Positions 34,340 to 46,300 of a stretch of DNA of 64,000 nucleotides are shown here, in pieces; the stretch's first letter is position 1, and each line of letters opens with the position of its first letter. Below the pieces are notes generated by a model that saw nothing but the letters and a program-made list of their open reading frames with translations, ran no database searches and was not told the DNA's origin. The translations under genes were made by a program, and so were the position numbers. Source of the DNA: Climacium dendroides (lineage: Eukaryota > Streptophyta > Bryopsida > Hypnales > Climaciaceae); contig OX467086.1 in NCBI GenBank assembly GCA_950106755.1, forward strand, positions 15,766,001-15,830,000, read 5' to 3'.

Positions 34340-35420
34340 TTTTGTTGATGAATCACAAGGAATCCTTCTATGTAAGACAAAAGTGCAACTATTCATCTTT
34401 AGAATTTAATGTGAAAGGAAGAGGTTTTCTATAGGAGTTTGACTTCTAATGAGTATTTTTTAGATTTTTTTAAACCAATATTTCACACAATATCAAAACA
34501 GATGATTTCCAAAGTCATCAATCCTTCTTTTAAGGGTTAAACTTTAATTCTTAAAAGATGGGTTAGTGCCCACAGATATCATCCCTTTTGGTACTATGTG
34601 AATTATTGGCTTAAATAAAATTGCAAAATCACTCATTTGAATTCAAACTACCACATAAGACTTTCCCTTTCCACACAAAATTCTAAAGATGAATAATTGT
34701 ACTTTTGTCCTATATTATAGAAGGATTGTTGTATCATTCATCAGACAAGGAAATGGCTACAACATCCTTTTAAGGGTTAACCCTTAAAGGACACCACACA
34801 TCCTCAAAATTTTGTTGTGAAAAAAGAGATCTTCAATAGTAGATTGGCTTCGACTGAGTGTGTTAGTTTGCATTTTTTTAAGCCAATATTTCACAAGGGG
34901 ATCCAATATATCATTATGATATCCAAGGGGACGGTTTCCATGGTCCCAAACCTATCCTTTAACTTTTAAACGTCAAGGCCGATGTCTGGCATCCAATGGA
35001 TGACAAAGAATTTTTCCACATAGGACAAAAGTGCAACTATTCATCCTCATAATTTTGTGTAGAAAGGAAAGATCTTCTACAGTACTTTGACTTCCAATAA
35101 GTGCTTTTACAATTTTTTAGGCCACTAATTCACATGATCTTGAAAACTAATGATTCCCAAGATCACCCTATCATCTTTTAACCCTTAAATGTCGAGGGGG
35201 ACATTTTGTATCCGATGGATGATAGAGGATCTCTCTATATAGGACAAAAGTGCAAATATTCATCCTCAAAATTTGTAAGAATAGGGGAGATTTTCTACAG
35301 TAGTTTGTCTTGCAGTGAGTGCTTTTACAATTATTGAAGCCAATGCTTCATACGGTCATAAAACTGATGATTTCCAAAGTCACCCCGTTGTCCTTTAAGG
35401 ATTAAAAATTAAGAGGTCAA
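34340..35420 (+). repeat. Tandem repeat R4, unit about 220 bp, with one inverted unit
   Basis: The landmark 'gtgcaactattcatcctca' recurs near 34388, 35028 and 35246, and the last two are about 220 bp apart. The landmark 'gtgcttttacaatt' follows each by about 70 bp. The unit at about 34560-34740 is inverted relative to the others. Single units also occur at 53330-53600 and 57835-58080. Confidence 0.7.
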
Positions 35421-35491
35421 TTTATAAAAAACAAGACCTATCACCAAGGTACTTTGCCGAAAATGATCTAGATTTTGAACTACTACTCAAG

Positions 35492-35733
35492 GCAGGACGT
35501 TAAATCATGCCATCGAAGGTGGGCCTAGTGAGGAGGATTTAACTCAAGAAAAATGTAGGAATTTTTATTTGCCACATATGATTTTTTTTTTTTCAAATTC
35601 TAAATTCATGTGAGGTTTACAACATCCTCTAGACATGGCTCAAAATGTGTTTTTTTTTCTTTCACTTTTATCCCTGAAACACAAATTTTACCCTGTTGGG
35701 GCCCACCTTTGATGGCATGATTTAATGTCCTGC
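35492..35733. mobile_element. Mutator-like MITE M1, copy 2
   Basis: Its terminal repeats, GCAGGACGTTAAATCATGCC on the left and the complement of the same sequence with one change on the right, are closer to each other than those of copy 1. The flanking nonamers CTACTCAAG and CTACTTGGG agree at six of nine positions, consistent with an eroded target duplication. Confidence 0.82.
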
Positions 35734-36639
35734 CTACTTGGGTAGGCTAATCTTGAAAATCATCCACCTGCCACTTTTTGACCGCGGCTTCCCTTCCCAT
35801 CCCAGAAACTGCGGCAAGTATGTAACTTGTCACAGGAGTCAATTGATGTTTCCAGTAGCCCTTTTCCAGATTCTGGATTGTGTGAGCCAGCCAGATCTCC
35901 ATGTGCTTTCACCCCAAAAGTTAATTTTTAAAACTTTTTTTTTTTTTTTTTTTGGGAAACTGGGGAAAGGTGAGGTACAATCCTGAATTCCTGATTTGGG
36001 CAATTCGCCTCAATCCATGCTAATCTTGGACATTCATTGATTGATGGTGTGATTGTGGGCTTGTGCCAGTCCCACTGCAACTTGAATGATGAAATGGGCA
36101 TAATATGGTACTCAGCTCTTAACCCCTCAATCAAGGCACAAGGCCTTTTTGGATTTAAAAACATCGTAGCTTTTGAAGTGCTATAAATCTAAATGTCACT
36201 AAGTTATACAGATCTTAACCGTACAATCTTGTAGTGCACATGTTGTAGATGGCATGGATCAAATTTGAAGTCATTTGGCAATGTAGATTGAAAGATTATA
36301 ATGTTTTAATGTTGACAAAAGGATGCTGAAATTTTCCTAAAAACACATTTGGAGGTGAAATTTGAATTCGAAACCTTCTCAAATGAAAAAAATTTAAACT
36401 ACAAAATGCTTGAAAATCAACATACAAACACATTGGTGAAAGAAAATATCATTCAATTTACTCATTGTGTCTTCAAAATGGCTTTGAAATGTCAAGAAAA
36501 GTTGCCAAAAATTACATCCAAGGCTAAACTTCCTTCTACTAAAATGCCTCTGTCACTCATTATTTCTTGGATTGATATGAAATTTTATTGACAAAAACTA
36601 GAAAAATATGTGCAACTTTCCCAAAAAGAATTATTGAAA
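35734..36639. other. Spacer between MITE M1 copy 2 and repeat R2
   Basis: A 21-base T run is near 35934-35954. The plus-strand frame at 36349-36591 (80 codons) is Lys/Asn-rich with no recognisable domain. No gene is supported. Confidence 0.35.
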
Positions 36640-37100
36640 ACGAGCATTGTATGAAGAAGAAATAGGTTGCCAAAGTTCACCATAATGAAAAACTATTAGG
36701 GTTTTGAACTTCGAGTTACTCCCAAACATTCAAAACAACCTAGATTGATATGAAAATATTACGACAAGAACTAGACTTTGAGGGGAACATAATCCAACAA
36801 ATTTTATTGAAAAAAAACATTGTATGAAGGAGATACAAGCCCCCAAAGCTGCAGCCATCAAGTGCAATTTTTTGAACTCAAATTATACTTGTGAACTTCG
36901 ATTGGATTTCAAGAAACTAGGACATCTTGAATTGATTTGAAAATTTTACCACATAATCTAGAAAGGTATGCGCAACTTCTCCAACAAGTTTTATTGGATT
37001 TGGACATTAGATGCAAAAGTTACATTACTTTGAATTGGACTCAAACTACGTGAAGCTACTTTTGAGCCCCTTGGGCATTGAGGGATTAAAAGTGACCATT
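36640..37100 (+). repeat. Dispersed repeat R2
   Basis: This matches 33700-34135 in the same orientation (see the landmarks there). It ends with 'gagccccttgggc', paralleled by 'ggtcccctagggtgc' in the other copy. Confidence 0.6.
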
Positions 37101-37329
37101 TGATATCAATGGAAATTGTCCATGTGTTTCAAGGGGAAAAAAAAGTGACCCTTAAGGGATTTTGACTATATTTTCACCAAAAATGCTCCAAAAGTACCAT
37201 CACTAGTACAAGTACCAAATTTTTGAAAAAGAAAACATTTTTGCACACATCTAACTGTAGGAACTTATGTTACTTTGGTTTGAAAAGATGTAGAAAATTT
37301 TTTAGAATTTTTTACTATGTAGATTGCAA

Positions 37330-37660
37330 GATATTAGTGTTTGTCTAAAAAATGAACAAATTCTTTTAAAAATAACTCTCTATTGAAAGCTCATTTTGAG
37401 TTGAATATTGATGCAATGGTCATCTAAATATGTTCTCTAAAAATATTTGAGTTAAAAAAACATGTCATTTTAGTGCATTTTTAACCTCTTCTAGAAATCA
37501 TTCCATATTTTATTTGAGTTTGAACTTTTTAGGAGTAGAATCCTATAGTCATTAGTAAACAATGCTCAAAACTTGAAGTTAAAATTATAGTTTATTAGAA
37601 ACCACTTGTTCGCACGTGGTTTGTTGTAGTAGAACTAAGTGCACCCTCCCCAAGAACCCA
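37330..37660 (+). repeat. Dispersed repeat R1, copy C
   Basis: It is nearly identical over about 300 bp to 1065-1375, including 'tagtttattagaaaccactt' and 'ggtttgttgtagtagaac'. This is the closest pair in the family. Confidence 0.8.
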
Positions 37661-39507
37661 TAAACAATACTTTTGTCTACATAAATTGATTGAAAATGCA
37701 TCAAGATAGTTCTTGACTTCTCCCTAGTAAATACTCCCATCGTAACCCCTTTCCAGTTCTATAGCCACATAGGCTTGGCAATTACAAAGGAACGGTGATT
37801 TAAACACCTATTGAAAAAATCATGTACCATTATTGCAAAGAATGCTTGCTAAGTCTAGATGTGTACAAACCTTTAGTTATAAATTTTTGAAGTTGAAACT
37901 TAGTAGTCACTAAAATGACCATCTCTTGATGTGTCATGATTGCTTCTAGACCACTAACCTAAATCAAGCAAAAATGAATACTTTGGTAGTTGTAGATAAC
38001 CCATTAGGACTTGGTTTTGTTATTTTTAGTGATGATTTTTGGCATCTTTTATTATATTTTAACAAATGTTTTATAATATGAGGAGTCCAATTTGGTCATT
38101 TTGTTTTGTTGTTATGTCCAACTGGAGTGGTCAACAACTAGTTAAGTTGTATGTTAATGCCTAGTGGGATTAGGGCCAGGTGTTACCGAATTGGGTATGT
38201 TGTCCTAATTGGGTTGGTGAGTGTCATTATCCAGCTTGGAATTTGTAGTTTGAATGGGGAGTCAATTTGTTAGTCTTATCCTAGTTGGTGTGCTAATGAT
38301 GAGATTGCCAATGGAAATGGTTTGAAGTCCAATTCAGATTTTTGGGTTGCGATGTAATTCCAATTAGGTAGTAGTTGGGGTGGTTAAATTGTCTTCTCTC
38401 CCATTTTGGTAATTGCCAAGTTCTAAGTCCTATTTAGAAAGTTTCTTTGTTATTTTTCTTTTACCCACTTAGAGAGAGTGTCCAGTGCGAGTCCTAGCCA
38501 AGTGTGCTGCGTATTTGTTTTGTTTGTTTGTGTGTGCCCAAGGTTGGGGTGTGTGTTCGTGTATGTGAGATCCAATGATGGATTTTGTATGTCAAGTCGG
38601 TGAAGATTGGGTTGTGTCTTAATCGCAAAGTTTGTGTGTAAAGGAAAGAAATTTATGAAATCCTAGTAGGAGTTGAAAGTTGTGACAAAGTACTAGGCTA
38701 TTGAGCAAAATTCAAATGTAATGGTGATGTATTCACCAAATTGGTTAATATGAAATAAATTTAACTAAATGGGTTATTGTTATGTGGAGTATGATGTGAT
38801 TCAAATTGGAATACGTAGAACCTTATTTGGTTTGAATGGAGGATATGTTTGAGTGAATTTGTGCTTAGTTGGAAGTATGTAGTGTCGTTGTAGTGATGTT
38901 TTTGGCTATGGAATTCTAAATAGGGTTATTGAACCTATTAGCATAGAAAAATCCTACTTGATCGTCTTCCTTCTCGTCTTCCTTGGATCGAACTTATTAT
39001 ACTAATAGGATAATTTCCGAGTAGGTCATTATCCTCCTTCAACAATAGTCTCCAAGATGAAAGTTTATAATAAGAGCATTCCAAGCGTTTCATGCAAAGG
39101 GTTAACCAACCTTGCTCATCTTCCCGAAGTTGTTCCACTAGAGTGCATGTAAAAAAAATCTCCTAATTTATACTTAATTGATTTCTCTTCTACACCTCTA
39201 TTAGCACATTTGTGATCTGTAATTACAAATATGAATTCAAATTTGTAAATTTTATATAAAATATTCCAAAGTTTTTATGAGGCATAAAATTAGGAACAAG
39301 GAAGGGGGGCGGTTCACCTTGGCCTTGTTTCATTAGAAACTGGCTTGGCCAAAAACCTAGTATATCTAATCTTCTCTCTCCCAAACCCACATTGTAGATA
39401 TAGCACAAGTTGAAACTTAGCTAAGCACCTCAAAAAATATACCTTACACATGGTGATGGTAGTGGTGATCTACATAAGAATGTTGGATTGCAAGACATCA
39501 AAGAGTA
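37661..39507. other. AT-rich intergenic DNA, no gene seen
   Basis: Words such as 'aattgggttggt' and 'tgattagggcc' recur loosely at 38080-38400, but no unit can be defined. No supported ORF. Confidence 0.35.
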
Positions 39508-39705
39508 TACTATATGAAACCAGAGTTTTTCAGTGTCTAAGTTGACGTATTTTAGGTGACATCATATCTAACAATCAAGATGTTATATTGGACGTTGTTG
39601 TTGACATAAAAACAAGGGTTGTTAAATTCAATGTCACCTAAAATACATAAACTTAAACATTGATTGCTATATTGAACATCACTAAAACATGATTTTCTTA
39701 TAGTG
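39508..39705. mobile_element. CACTA-type MITE family C2, copy 1
   Basis: The right end reads 'gattttcttatagtg' and the left end 'tactatatgaaacc', which are eroded inverted termini of the CACTATAAGAAACC type. The inner motifs 'ttttaggtgacat' and 'gttgacataaaaaca' are shared with the copies at 39946, 42100 and 57395. Confidence 0.65.
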
Positions 39706-39945
39706 GTGGATTTTAGTTTTTAGAGAGTGTACAACGAGCACTTTGAAGATAACAATGACCTTGTTGAGAGGCTTATATAGTAGGATTGAGGGTGCAAGGA
39801 AATGGAAAGGATTATGTAGAATATAGTAGTAGTCCATGATTCTGGGTGATGGGGTTGGATAGGGAGTCGCAATTGATAGTGGTGAGTAGAAACATGATTG
39901 CAAGGACAAAGGAAATATTGTCAATGCTAGAGGTGTTGTTGCAAG

Positions 39946-40044
39946 CACTATAAAAAACCTTTATTATTGTGACATCTTGTTGACATAAAAACATGTAGAT
40001 GCCACCTAAAATTGCATCACAAAAAACATGGGTTTCTTATAGTG
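39946..40044. mobile_element. CACTA-type MITE family C2, short copy
   Basis: This 99-bp version has CACTATAAAAAACC on the left and its match GGGTTTCTTATAGTG on the right, with 'gttgacataaaaacatg' inside. It is an internally deleted relative of the 42100 element. Confidence 0.7.
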
Positions 40045-40139
40045 GAGGTCTTGCACTTTGAGTGGCAAAAATTTTGTGTAAGAAGAACAACTTTATAAGA
40101 TGAAGAACATACTTGTTGTAAGTCAAGATTCCATTTTTG

Positions 40140-40990
40140 GTAACCAATAGAAGTCCCATGCTTGTTGGAATTAAATTTTGAACATTATGATCCACTTAGA
40201 CCAACAAGGTTTAGACCTTTTAGATTGTTAGAAACCAAATACATGCAAATAAAACATGATGTGGCAAAGTTTATTTAAGTTCACAACCAAATTTTGAGGT
40301 TGGAACCTACCCAGACAAATGTTGATGATATATTGTGAATGGCTAGAGAGTTGTATAGGTTCAAGCAACCAAAGAATCTAGATTTTACTTTCAAATATTG
40401 TTGGTTAATTGTCAAAGATTATCCCCATTGGTTGGATAATATATAAAGTTGGTTGAAAAGATATAAAGTAGACCACGTCCATCAAAAAAAGGGTTGCCTC
40501 AAATTCTATTCAGAGCTCCGTGGATGGAGTTCTTGAGTTTATTGGTGTCATTAAAGGCCATATTGTACATACAATGCAAGATAAATTTCAAATTTTCCCA
40601 AAAAAGGGTCAAGGTGACTATAGTTGCAAAACTTGTGTAAAAGTGTTATTTATGTCTAAGCAGCTACTACTCAAGGGCTTATGGCTACAACAATGAAGAA
40701 GGCACATTTATTAGCTAAAAAAATATGTTCTTCATGATGAGTCTACAATCAAGTGCTATGTCATTGCACTTGGAGCTTTGCACTATTTGGGTCTTAGGCA
40801 ATAAGAAAATTAGAGAAATTGGAGGCGAGATAGGCACATAATGTAGTTTTCAAAACCTAGGCAACCAACAAACAAGAGATGGAGTTAGAGGCTACCTATG
40901 CAACAAAGGTGCATGAGAAACTTCAATGGAGGAAAGCTACCGAAATAGAATGATAGATGCATCGAGAGTGACATCAACAAGACTTTGATA
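40140..40990 (+). pseudogene. Decayed Myb/NAM-associated-like ORF1 of a PIF/Harbinger element
   Basis: A plus-strand frame with scattered stops reads KNLDFTFKYCWLIVKDYPHW near 40375-40435. It resembles the trihelix/NAM-associated DNA-binding proteins that PIF/Harbinger elements encode as ORF1. Further on (about 40870-41000) a charged helical stretch (VHEKLQWRKATEIE) fits the C-terminal coiled part of such proteins. The reading is broken by at least five stops. The assignment is supported by the transposase relic facing it downstream. Confidence 0.45.
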
Positions 40991-40999
40991 AAGAAAGCT

Positions 41000-42099
41000 T
41001 TAAAAAAAGGGCAGATGTGACTTTGATATAGATTAATGCCATATATTTAGATAAGAAGATGACATTATGGTGGTATACCAAAAATTTGTGTGCAACAAGG
41101 AGGAATTGGGTTCCGGCTTCTAATCACAAATTTTTGCTTGTTGTATTGAGGTGGAAACCCAATTCCAAGTATTTTCCTATCAAGAAGGTGTACGGGTGAT
41201 TTGTACAAGGGTTTGTGAGAGCGCAAATGGCTAAATTGGAAGGGTTTTGGGTGCATAAGTATGTTGTCCAGGATGAAGGCATAGTTATATGAGGGCCTTG
41301 GATTAGTTTGACAACTTGCAATTGGATGTTGGTTGAGTTGTTAATGCAAATTTGTTCTTGAGCCATGGACCCCATAGTAACAATCAATTGGATTTAGTGG
41401 AAATCATGGATGTTAGGAGAGGGTCACATTAATTGGGTTGCAATTTTTTTAATTGCAAATGCTAGTATCAATAGTGGTTCTATTAGCTAGTTTGGAATGC
41501 CTAATCTAGACATAGATGTACTTGAAGAGGGGGGATGGAGGGGATATTCAATATGGGTTTGTGGATTCTTTTGTTGTAGGAAGCAATAGGGTTGCTCATG
41601 CTAGTAGAATGAATAAAAGATTCCAACACCATATTGGCACGCATAGATATGGTAGATTGGGGGTCATCTTCAAATGAGGGGAGCAATTCATAAGCATGAT
41701 GTATGGACATCACAACAACAACATTTGGGATACTATAGACTATGTAAATTCAAATATATAAACTTTGTAGCAAGCAATAGTCTACCACACTACATAGAGT
41801 GGTTGTTTTAGATTCTGTAGACAATGTACATAGCTAATAAAATATAAACATTAGTCTTACATTGCATGGACACAACTTATATAGTGAATAAAAATGTAAA
41901 CCGTTTTTAAATTTATGCCATGTTTGTCCTTTTGAAGCCTACAAATGCTCTATAAGGTCACTTCTCAGTTAAATAGTGACCATCTACATCTTCTAATTCT
42001 ATATTACTAGCCAATAATTCATCAAATGTGACACTTCTGTCTACAAATGGTAGGGCACCTTCTTACAAGTGTACAACATCTTCTAGCCTTATGATATTA
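41000..42099. other. Internal DNA of the Harbinger relic
   Basis: This lies between the two decayed reading frames. Minus-strand frames at 41065-41387 and 41501-41713 have no recognisable domain. The composition is like that of the flanking relics. Confidence 0.35.
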
Positions 42100-42308
42100 C
42101 ACTATAAGAAACCCGTGTTTAGTTAATATATTTTAGGTGACATTCAATGTGACATCTCTTATTTTTATGTTGACATCAATATGTCAACAATGATGTCAAT
42201 AGTGACATCCAATGTAACATCTTGATATCTAACGTAACATAAAAATACAAGTTGTTACATTGGATGTCACTTAAAATCCATAACCTAAAACACAAATTTT
42301 GTATAGTG
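42100..42308. mobile_element. CACTA-type MITE family C2, longest copy
   Basis: It starts CACTATAAGAAACCCGTGTTT (21 bp) and ends with a related complement closing in TATAGTG. Internal motifs 'ttttaggtgacatt' and 'gttacattggatgtcac' match the other copies. Flanking triplets TTA and TTG agree at two of three positions. It abuts the 3' end of the transposase relic. Confidence 0.75.
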
Positions 42309-43330
42309 TTGTGTTCATCTTTATCATATTGTAGAGGATGTAATAAGTGAACATGATGCCACATTTGTTGTCCATAGTCCAAAATTGGTAAATGCTTCAA
42401 ATTATTTTGAAGTAGGCTTATAAAACTCTTAGCATCTCTTGACATTGTTTCTCATAGTCTCCTGACACTTAACAAAACAACCTTACTTCTCATCAAGAGG
42501 CATGTGAATGGCACAAAATAAGACTGAGGGAAGTAGATGCCATTGGTGAATAAATAGTGTCTATTGTACTCACACCCATTCAACTCAAATGTCATACCTC
42601 TAGCCTCATTAGCTAGCATGTTCTCTACCAACAGGTATCAATCAAGCACATTTAGGTCATTATTAATCCGGAATAATCCAAAGAAAACATGGTATATATA
42701 GGAGGAATTCATTGGCAATGGCCTCTAGGATAATGGACCTCTTCCCCAATCTATCAACAAAATTTCCCTAAAACAAGATAGTTCTTATACTCATAGTGCA
42801 TATAGGCCAAAAAGATGAATATGCTTGTAAAACCTCAATCACAATTAATGGCAAATTGCTTTTTGAAATTACCAAGAGGTTGACATACATGGTATGCTTC
42901 AAACTTTGCCTTTCAAACTACCATAGAAAAATGTTTCAATGACTTCATGGCCATACTCATTGGTCCTACAATACACATTTGTTGCATCCACACACAAGGT
43001 ATAGGACAACATTCAAAATGTCATTGTAATATTATCATGTAATGATAAGCCCTATAATCTATAAGCATCCACTTTTTGTACAAAATAATTGTCACAAATG
43101 CAAACTCTATCAATGGTGGTGAGAATTAAAGACCTCCACATACAATATGGTTGTCTAAAAAAACTAGGAGTGTAGACTGGGTCTTAGCAAAATAGTCCAT
43201 CTTGCATTCATGCATCTCTTGGTGATCTCTTAAAATATTTGGAAAGATGTAAGATTATGACCCACTTGCAATCCTATGCATATTCAACCCTTTTTAATTG
43301 CCATTTTGTATCCCTAAAATCCATTGCAAA
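42309..43330 (-). pseudogene. Decayed PIF/Harbinger transposase (DDE_Tnp4-like)
   Basis: On the minus strand one frame, with roughly ten stops, reads in order KVDAYRL, VDATNVYCRTNEYGHEVIE, INNDLNVLDQYLLVENML-like, FELNGCEYNRHYLFTNGIYF and, at the end, DKDEHNTI. These correspond to the middle and C-terminal blocks of plant Harbinger transposases: a D-x-NVL segment, then a Y-LADGIYP-like block, and a terminal NMI-EDE-like region. The stops and lost catalytic context make it non-functional. Confidence 0.7.
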
Positions 43331-43345
43331 TTGAAATCATCATCA

Positions 43346-43495
43346 CACTACTAGAAAATTTAGATTTTCTGTTGTTTTGGTCGCGTTGATCTGGTCAAAA
43401 TCTGACAGAAATCTGTTAAAATCAACAGATTTTTGTCAGATTTTGACCGAATCAACGCGACCAAAACAACAGAAAATCTAAATTTTCTAGTAGTG
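43346..43495. mobile_element. CACTA-type hairpin MITE (150 bp), very young
   Basis: The element begins CACTACTAGAAAATTTAG and ends with the exact complement. The arms run for about 60 bp with hardly a mismatch ('tggtcgcgttgat' pairs with 'atcaacgcgacca'). The triplet TCA flanks both ends (43343-43345 and 43496-43498), the expected 3-bp duplication. Arm identity suggests recent insertion or recent amplification. Confidence 0.92.
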
Positions 43496-43498
43496 TCA

Positions 43499-45400
43499 TC
43501 TTCCATCATTGCATGTTCTCCTAGTAGCAAAAATTTGTGCTCTCCAAGCCTCTATTTTATGACTTTAGAATAGAGTAAACAAAGAAAATAGAAAGGTGAA
43601 GAAACTCTCAAAAACATCTAGAAGCTCAAAACTTGAAAAGAAACTCCTAGTCTTTTTCCCAAGACTTTGCAATTGTTGCAAGAAGGCAAGAGATTCGACT
43701 TTAGATGTCAATAGTGGTACCACATGACATTAGATACCATCCAAGTCCCCCAACTTTTGTGCATGAATGGAAGAAATACCCAACATTGGGGTTCTTTTGC
43801 AATTTTGATTCTAGCTATGGGCCAAAGGTGTGTCTTTTTCTAGTCAACTACTAAATAATGATTTTCTAAATTATAATGAGAGCACTAAATCACCAATTCT
43901 TATTCCTATCAATGATTGACCCTTCTAACATTAGATGCAAGTGTGCTATAGTGCTATAATGTTTTTCTCTTTGAAAATGAAGGGAAAGAAGTAGACAACT
44001 TTACATTGCATTGAATTGTCTTTTTTTAATGTGTATACCACTAATTTACTAAAGTCACACTATTTTGAATTAAGGCAAGCTAAAATGTATTATATTTTTC
44101 TAATTTCTTCAAGTCTTTTTGTAGTAACATTGATTGATCCTAATTTTCCCCCTTAGTAATAGAATAAATCATTGCAATGATTAAGGGCCATTACCAAATT
44201 TTTAAGTGTATTTTGATTGGATAAGAAGAAATTTGGTTCAATTTTATTTTATATTAGGCTTCATAACTTAAAATTGAATGAAAAAATAACATGGAATCCA
44301 ACATATCCAAAATTAAATAAGGTTTTATAAGGACCTAGAATTTGTAGCAAGGAAATCTCATGAGTTTATTTTGCTAAATTTGAAGGTGACTACATTATTC
44401 TGAAAAAAAAAAATTGGTCTTTTTTTTAGTTTCTAATAACCAAATGACCCAAGGAATATTAGACAAAACTATAATGTGCTATAAAAGATGTGTCCTACAC
44501 CAATTTTAAGGTTTTTATGAAAGAAATCATTGTGATGCATTATAAATGGAAATAACTTATATTCTCAAATTCAAAATAATAGCTAAAGATGTTTGGAAAA
44601 CTCATTTCAAAGTATTGTAGTTTGACAACACATCATAAATACGATTTATGTTTGTAGCATATATATTTTCTTATAATTGATAAAATTTTTATATTAAATT
44701 GATTTGTAATAAATGCCCATAAATTAGATTATAAAACATCTTTTTTCTTTTTCTTTTAATTTTTTAATTTTTTAATATTATTATATATTTTCAATTCATT
44801 TCTTTAAATATTTAAATATTATAAAAACTATTGCTTTATTGTTGGATTTTTACTACTATTTCACTATTATAAATGCATTTTTACTATAAGTTTCTAATTA
44901 GGTATTAGAAATTGAGATTTTAAGGTTTTAAAAGAAAGCCTTATATCATTTTTGAAACCCTTGAGTAGAGAAGTGCATTCAAAAATCCTAAGATTGTTTT
45001 TCTACTTATCTCTTTGGCCATCCCTCTTGATCCCATCTATTTTTTTGGCTTCACTTTGCACATCTAACCCTTCCTTCCTTTGCTCTTATAAACGAGGTGG
45101 CAACCTCTGATTTTAAAAAAATTAGCCCTTCATCCCTTGTTGGTATGGTTGTCCCTCACGTACATATAGGATGGAGTAGATTGATTTTTTTTCCTTTTTT
45201 TCCTTTTTGGAAAACATGAAGGAGATTAGTTCCTTTCTATTCAACTTCTATCTTTAGAATGAAGGGAATATAAGTTTTGTTTCAATTTTATAAATCTAAA
45301 GTTTGTATTTTGTTGCTTAAGTAGATTTGGATATAAATATAGCAATAGCACCTCCAAACAATAGCAACCATTGAAAGAAAGAAACATGTGATTTGAGAAA
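43499..45400. other. AT-rich intergenic DNA, no gene seen
   Basis: 44640-44880 is almost pure A/T. No tandem repeat with a clear period and no supported reading frame was found. 'tataaatata' at about 45333-45342 could serve as a TATA box for the small frame that follows. Confidence 0.35.
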
Positions 45401-45409
45401 GAGGTGGTT

Positions 45410-45628
45410 ATGTTTTTACAAAATTATGTTTCTATGAGAAGGAGAAGTAGACAATACCAAGTAACATCTATTTATGTGTATGGTGTTCAAATGGATGTGA
45501 CAATGATAATACCAATTGAAGCATTATTACAACTATTAGAGTTTATGGCAATGCAAATGGAAGAGATGGATGCCGAATGGTTACAAAGCTATTTAGATAG
45601 ATATTACAATAGATTCAAGACATCTTGA
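45410..45628 (+). CDS. Small hypothetical ORF, 72 codons
   Basis: ATG 45410 to TGA 45626-45628 encodes an unrecognised 72-residue peptide. It has a basic start (MRRRSRQY) and a Met-rich acidic helix (LLEFMAMQMEEMDAEW). A TATA-like sequence lies about 75 bp upstream and an AATAAA signal about 110 bp downstream (near 45733), which is the order expected of a small gene. An upstream ATG at 45386 is followed at once by TGA. AT-rich DNA gives such frames by chance, so this is a candidate only. Confidence 0.2.
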   Translation: MFLQNYVSMRRRSRQYQVTSIYVYGVQMDVTMIIPIEALLQLLEFMAMQMEEMDAEWLQSYLDRYYNRFKTS

Positions 45629-46300
45629 AGGTGCATCATTTCTTCATTACTACACAATTATTGTATTCTAGAATCGATTATAAATGAATAATCAAGACTG
45701 TATGTTGTAATACCATTTCTTTTCTAAGTATTAATAAAATTAATAACATTAATAAAAACAATTTTTTTCCATTTAGGGATTTTATCTAATGCATATTATA
45801 ATAGACCTTTTCAACTAAAGATGATAAATACTTGAACAAAACACATCATATCAAAGCTAGAAGAAATGGCCATAATTCACTCTAAAAGGTAGTGAAAAAA
45901 AACATTGCACAATTAGATGATTTTGCAAAACACTCATCATCTTTTGAAACATTGAATTTTTGTTATCTATGTGAACTTGAATATTATACGGTTAATAACA
46001 ATCCCCTTCCTTATGTGCTAAAATTTTGTTTTTTCAAGGTACACATGCCAAATACAATCCCAAGTCTTGAGTGCAAAACCCCTTGATTGTGTGTTCGTTC
46101 ATGAGTTCATGTACACTATACCTTTATATCAAATATGCTTATTTTGAAATTTGGACCCCACTAATATTCAATTAGTGGTTAACCTCTCAAATTTTTTAAA
46201 TCCATATTGTGGTCATTTTAACACTAGACATGATGTGAATCAACTTTCACTTTGCATTTTACAATGTTTTTTTGGAATCAAATTTTTTCATACAATCCAA

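Noticed and set aside
36349..36591. 80-codon plus-strand frame between repeats
   Set aside because: No recognisable protein. It sits next to repeat R2, and its wording resembles the repeat families.
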